This document shows positions 4,267-6,523 of a stretch of 6,523 bases of DNA, in pieces. Both the position numbers and the translations under genes were made by a program. Where the stretch lies: assembly GCA_937893155.1 (NCBI GenBank), contig CALBGU010000280.1, positions 1-6,523 of the forward strand, written 5' to 3'. This DNA comes from an uncultured Treponema sp. (GTDB lineage: Bacteria > Spirochaetota > Spirochaetia > Treponematales > Treponemataceae). The notes beneath the pieces were generated by a model. The model saw nothing but the letters and a program-made list of their open reading frames with translations, was not told the origin of the DNA and ran no database searches. The first letter of the stretch is position 1. Each line of letters begins with the position of its first letter.

Positions 4267-6523
4267 CTACCGCCCCTCCGCCGCCGCAATCTCCTCCGCC
4301 GACAGCCCATAGAGCGCGTACACCGCCGCATTTATCGCCTTGTCGGTCGCCTCAATCTGCTCCTTGAGCGCAGTAATATCCGCCTTGTAGTCATCAAAAT
4401 ACTCCTGCCACTCGTCTTGCTCCTTGAGCGACAGCTTTATTTTCTGCTTGCCGAGTTCTTTCACAAAGCCCGCGAAATCGAGCGCGTAAAATTTTTCCAG
4501 CGTTGCAGTAATAGCAATGGGCTTAAGCCCCTTGTTCGCCTGCCCCTTGTTCGCCGCCGCGCCCAAGTTATCGCGCACGCGAGAAAGAAACTTCGCGCAC
4601 TTTTTCTGCACGTCAGTGTTAAGATTAAGCATTTTGTCCGCCAATTCCACAAACGGCTTCTGCTCGTCAAGAGAAATCGCAGGAATTGGAATTTGCTCAA
4701 GTTGATTAACTTTGACGTGAAGACCTGACTGAAAAGTTTGTTTAAACCAGAAGTTTATCAATTTTGAATTGAGCAGACACAAAATAAATTTCATATCATA
4801 GCCGTCTTTCAATTCATAAATAAGATTCAATGTATCATTGCAAAGATTCTGTTCACAATCGAGAGTTGCATTTATTTCTTGCGCAATTTCTTGAATAAAA
4901 ATCTTCTGCGGTACTGTAAAAAACGCTAAACTGCGAGGGCGTGCGTTCACATTTTCGCTCATCAGCTTTGGCTTGTACCAGATATATTCGTTCTCGCTGT
5001 TTTCGACTTTTCCCCAGCGTTTCAAGTTGCGCCCGCGGATAATCGGATAGCAATCGTCGTCTTTTTTCTCGTTCAAAATAAATTTTTTGTCGTTTGCGCT
5101 TTTTATGCCACACGATGCCTTCATTATGTCTCCGAGCCTAACGGTCGGAACTTTGTTCAATTCGATATTTTGTTCGAGCGTGAAATTATAGCCGTGTGTT
5201 GAAAGGATTTTTTTGTATGGAAGCGTAAATCCTTTTGATGAGAAAACGGAATTTTCACATTTTTCGATTGTGATTTTATCGGTTTCTTCTGGCGTTTTGT
5301 TGGTGTACAAGCAGATTATCGTTTTGACTGTTGCGTCCTTAAAAACCTTTTCGGGCAACTGTACAAGGCGCGTAACAGTAACATCTTTTGCAAGAAACTC
5401 TCTAAAACTCTCAAAACTCTTTATGCCAAGCCAACTGTTCGAGAAAATAAAGCCAAAAAGCCCGTTCGGCTTCAAGAGTTTCGCCGCTTTTTCCGTAAAA
5501 ATCGAATACAAGTCAAACATTTCTTTTGCAGTTTTGTAATGCGTCTTGTAATAATTTTTCTGCTTCGCGTCCTTTATGTTGTTTACGCTTACATACGGCG
5601 GATTGCCAATAATCACATCAAAGCCGCCGTTACTAAATGGATTTTCGCCGTTTTCTTGCAAAAGCGGGCTTGCAACAAATGGTTTTTCGCCATTTTCTTG
5701 CAAAAGCGGGCTTGCACTATTTGGCAAGGGGCTTAAGCCCCTTGTTACCTCTGTCTGCTCCCTTGTTACCTCTGTGTGTACCCTTGTTACCTCTGTGTGT
5801 ACCCTTGTTACCTCTGCCTGTTCCTCTGTTACATCTGTGTGTTCCCTTGTTACTTCTGTAGAAAAAAGAGGAGACAATTCGTGCTTCTCTCTATTATAGG
5901 AAATATAATGAACTGCATTTTCAAGCTGTTCGTATGAAAAAATCTCTTTGCTTCCATATTTCTGCGTCCACAAATGAAACGCCTCTGCACTGTCTGCATT
6001 ATTCCATTTGTTGTATTCAAATGATGTTCTCCCTTTAATACGCTGCATTACGGTAGGCAATTCATCTTTTTGACAAGCAAGTAAGATATGAATATGGTCG
6101 CAACAGATATTATATGCAAGAACTTTATACTGTTGCTCTTCAACAATTTGCGCCACAATATGCGTAATAAACAATTCAGCATCAAGAGAAAGTTTTAATG
6201 CAGCCTCATAATTCCATTCTAGAGCTTGAGGTCGGTTAGACGGTCTTGAATTGTGAGTTGCTGTTGTTATATGGAAAACGTGTTCTTTCGTAAAATCCAC
6301 ACAAGATAATGGTTGTCGCAATATTTCTGGCAAAAGATTTCCTTGCACTAGCAAGTGGCTTTTATTATTTAACAAGGGACTTTTATTATTTGGCAAGGGG
6401 CTTTTATTATTTGGCAAGGGGCTTAAGCCCCTTGTTAACTTATCAGACACTCCCTTTTCTTTTTCGCCAAATACTTCGGGGAATTCGTTTTTCCAATCAA
6501 AAGCCTTTTCGCCTGCAACATTT
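4267..6523 (-). CDS. Type IIG-like DNA methyltransferase/specificity protein with inserted RAYT domain (5' end outside window)
   Basis: This family methylates adenine in DNA and usually also cleaves it as a single polypeptide (Eco57I/TaqI type). The frame is open to the right edge: 24 codons before the GTG at 6448-6450 encode AFDWKNEFPEVF, a family signature, so that GTG is not the start. After about 280 extra codons (RAYT domain and repeats, 5629-6468) come GGFDVIIGNPPY with catalytic NPPY at 5593-5604, the methyltransferase core (LLKPNGLFGFIFSNSWLG), a TaqI-type target-recognition region at roughly 4650-5165 (PIIRGRNLKRWG, LNSKLINFWFKQTF, QIPIP) and a C-terminal helical tail ending YALYGLSAEEIAAAEGR. 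Motif I and any nuclease domain would lie outside. No ATG occurs in frame between the edge and 6048, inside the RAYT domain, so that domain has no ATG start of its own upstream of its active site. Its 3' end is copied as remnants B-E between the TA modules. Confidence 0.93.
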   Translation of the reverse strand, partial: NVAGEKAFDWKNEFPEVFGEKEKGVSDKLTRGLSPLPNNKSPLPNNKSPLLNNKSHLLVQGNLLPEILRQPLSCVDFTKEHVFHITTATHNSRPSNRPQALEWNYEAALKLSLDAELFITHIVAQIVEEQQYKVLAYNICCDHIHILLACQKDELPTVMQRIKGRTSFEYNKWNNADSAEAFHLWTQKYGSKEIFSYEQLENAVHYISYNREKHELSPLFSTEVTREHTDVTEEQAEVTRVHTEVTRVHTEVTREQTEVTRGLSPLPNSASPLLQENGEKPFVASPLLQENGENPFSNGGFDVIIGNPPYVSVNNIKDAKQKNYYKTHYKTAKEMFDLYSIFTEKAAKLLKPNGLFGFIFSNSWLGIKSFESFREFLAKDVTVTRLVQLPEKVFKDATVKTIICLYTNKTPEETDKITIEKCENSVFSSKGFTLPYKKILSTHGYNFTLEQNIELNKVPTVRLGDIMKASCGIKSANDKKFILNEKKDDDCYPIIRGRNLKRWGKVENSENEYIWYKPKLMSENVNARPRSLAFFTVPQKIFIQEIAQEINATLDCEQNLCNDTLNLIYELKDGYDMKFILCLLNSKLINFWFKQTFQSGLHVKVNQLEQIPIPAISLDEQKPFVELADKMLNLNTDVQKKCAKFLSRVRDNLGAAANKGQANKGLKPIAITATLEKFYALDFAGFVKELGKQKIKLSLKEQDEWQEYFDDYKADITALKEQIEATDKAINAAVYALYGLSAEEIAAAEGR
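4289..4377 (-). repeat. Methyltransferase 3'-end repeat, copy A (in the intact gene)
   Basis: This is the part of the intact gene that recurs downstream. It encodes ITALKEQIEATDKAIN and on to YALYGLSAEEI. Bases 4289-4358 equal 1981-2050 exactly. Homology ends just before the last codons: the intact gene finishes AAAEGR then TAG, whereas remnants C, D and E finish AVEG then TAA. The intact gene therefore carries a different terminal stretch from the remnants. Confidence 0.9.
4519..4555. repeat. In-frame REP-like palindrome with 15-bp direct repeat
   Basis: GGGCTTAAGCCC (4519-4530) is the core of the palindrome found at 5725 and 6415. It is followed by two copies of a 15-base unit GCCCCTTGTTCGCC(T/G) at 4526-4540 and 4541-4555. 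In the protein this gives ANKGQANKGLKP, a low-complexity linker between the recognition region and the C-terminal tail. It looks like a small REP-type insertion tolerated in a linker. GGACTTAAAGCCCC at about 4250-4263, after the stop codon, may be another decayed copy. Confidence 0.6.
5635..5718. repeat. 42-bp in-frame tandem repeat, two copies
   Basis: Two imperfect 42-base units (5635-5676 and 5677-5718) share TTTTCTTGCAAAAGCGGGCT and encode SPLLQENGE(K/N)PF twice. The block lies between the left palindrome and the NPPY domain. The unit contains GCAAAAGCGGGCTTGC, a small imperfect inverted repeat, so it may be a second REP-like unit. Confidence 0.75.
5718..5747. repeat. REP-like palindrome, left flank of RAYT element
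   Basis: CAAGGGGCTTAAGCCCCTTG at 5725-5744 is a perfect 20-bp palindrome. The surrounding 30 bases (5718-5747) are identical to 6408-6437, 690 bp away on the other side of the transposase domain. Translated leftwards it gives TRGLSPLPN. Paired REP palindromes around a RAYT gene are the hallmark of REP/RAYT systems. Confidence 0.85.
5740..5861. repeat. 21-bp tandem repeat, about six copies
   Basis: Units of 21 bases, consensus CCTTGTTACCTCTGTGTGTA plus C, start at 5740, 5761, 5782, 5803, 5824 and 5845; the second and third are identical and the outer ones have diverged. Each encodes seven residues of the type EVTRVHT. The period is a multiple of three, so gain or loss of units keeps the frame. 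The block links the transposase domain to the left palindrome. Confidence 0.9.
6359..6421. repeat. 21-bp tandem repeat, three copies
   Basis: Units at 6359-6379, 6380-6400 and 6401-6421 follow CTTTTATTATTTGGCAAGGG plus G; the last two are identical. They encode PLPNNKS-type heptapeptides. Each unit ends with CAAGGGG, half of the adjacent palindrome, which suggests that they arose from partial copies of it. Confidence 0.9.
6408..6437. repeat. REP-like palindrome, right flank of RAYT element
   Basis: A second identical copy of the 20-bp palindrome lies at 6415-6434, within a 30-base stretch equal to 5718-5747. It lies about 30 bases inside the right end of the insertion, next to the codons for EFPEVF (6469-6486). 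Confidence 0.85.

Larger units (their letters stand above)
5629..6468 (-). mobile_element. RAYT (REP-associated tyrosine transposase) element inserted in frame in the methyltransferase
   Basis: Between codons for EFPEVF and GGFDVIIGNPPY, which are nearly adjacent in ordinary family members, lie about 840 bases. The central part (about 5870-6345) encodes an IS200-like Y1 transposase/RAYT domain: HVFHITTATHNSRPS, YKVLAYNICCDHIHILL with the HUH metal motif HIH at 6088-6096, MQRIKGRTSFEYNKW, LWTQKYGSKEIFS, and VHYISYNREKHEL, where Y at 5905-5907 or 5896-5898 is the candidate catalytic tyrosine. RAYTs are single-strand nucleases that act on REP palindromes, and this one is flanked by such palindromes. 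No stop codon or frameshift interrupts it. Whether it moved as a unit or is now a domesticated domain cannot be decided here. Confidence 0.85.

Noticed and set aside
4264..4728. Forward open frame opposite the methyltransferase C-terminus
   Set aside because: Arginine- and leucine-rich shadow of the conserved reverse-strand gene; no ribosome site or motif.
5740..5861. CRISPR array
   Set aside because: The repeats are directly tandem with a 21-base period and no unique spacers, and they are translated in frame.
6448..6450. GTG as the start of the methyltransferase
   Set aside because: The frame is open upstream and encodes AFDWKNEFPEVF, which belongs to the same protein; the true start lies outside the window.

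Overview
The window holds two convergent blocks. On the left, a single biotin synthase gene (bioB) is read rightwards behind a strong sigma70-type promoter and a candidate BirA operator, and ends in a clear terminator. Everything from about 1.4 kb to the right edge reads leftwards and looks like a defence or accessory island. It contains the 3' part of a Type IIG-like (Eco57I/TaqI-type) restriction-modification gene, followed by four different toxin-antitoxin (TA) modules.

The organism cannot be named from this window. BioB lacks one of the three cysteines that hold the auxiliary cluster in E. coli BioB, which points towards the BioB type described from obligate anaerobes. Moderate GC content, sigma70-like promoters and strong GGAGG ribosome sites fit a gut-type or sediment-type anaerobic bacterium. 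That is an inference only.

Right part (4267-6523, minus): a SAM-dependent N6-adenine DNA methyltransferase/specificity polypeptide, open through the right edge, so its N-terminus (expected nuclease and SAM-binding motif I) lies outside. Between the family signature EFPEVF and the catalytic NPPY motif it carries about 280 extra codons. These encode a complete-looking REP-associated tyrosine transposase (RAYT, IS200-like HUH nuclease) domain. The domain is bracketed by identical 30-bp sequences built on a 20-bp perfect palindrome, with in-frame 21-bp and 42-bp tandem repeats. The reading frame is kept throughout.

Middle part (1411-4260, minus): four TA operons of different families. They are an unidentified antitoxin with a VapC-like PIN toxin, Phd/YefM with a second PIN toxin, DinJ with YafQ, and an unidentified antitoxin with a YoeB gene broken by an internal deletion. 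After every toxin lies a remnant of the last 9-34 codons of a gene like the methyltransferase. The unit is therefore [methyltransferase 3' end]-[TA operon]-[3' end]-[TA operon] and so on, five 3' ends in all counting the intact one. One remnant matches the intact gene over 70 bases without mismatch. The simplest reading is that this 3' end is a repeated insertion or recombination point where unrelated TA cassettes were captured one after another. No recombinase gene is present in the window.

How they may work together: the TA modules could stabilise the restriction-modification locus or act as a second layer of phage defence. Each module has its own promoter, three of them with an extended -10 and a short leader. 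bioB is functionally separate and isolated by its terminator, which is also well formed for transcription arriving from the TA side.
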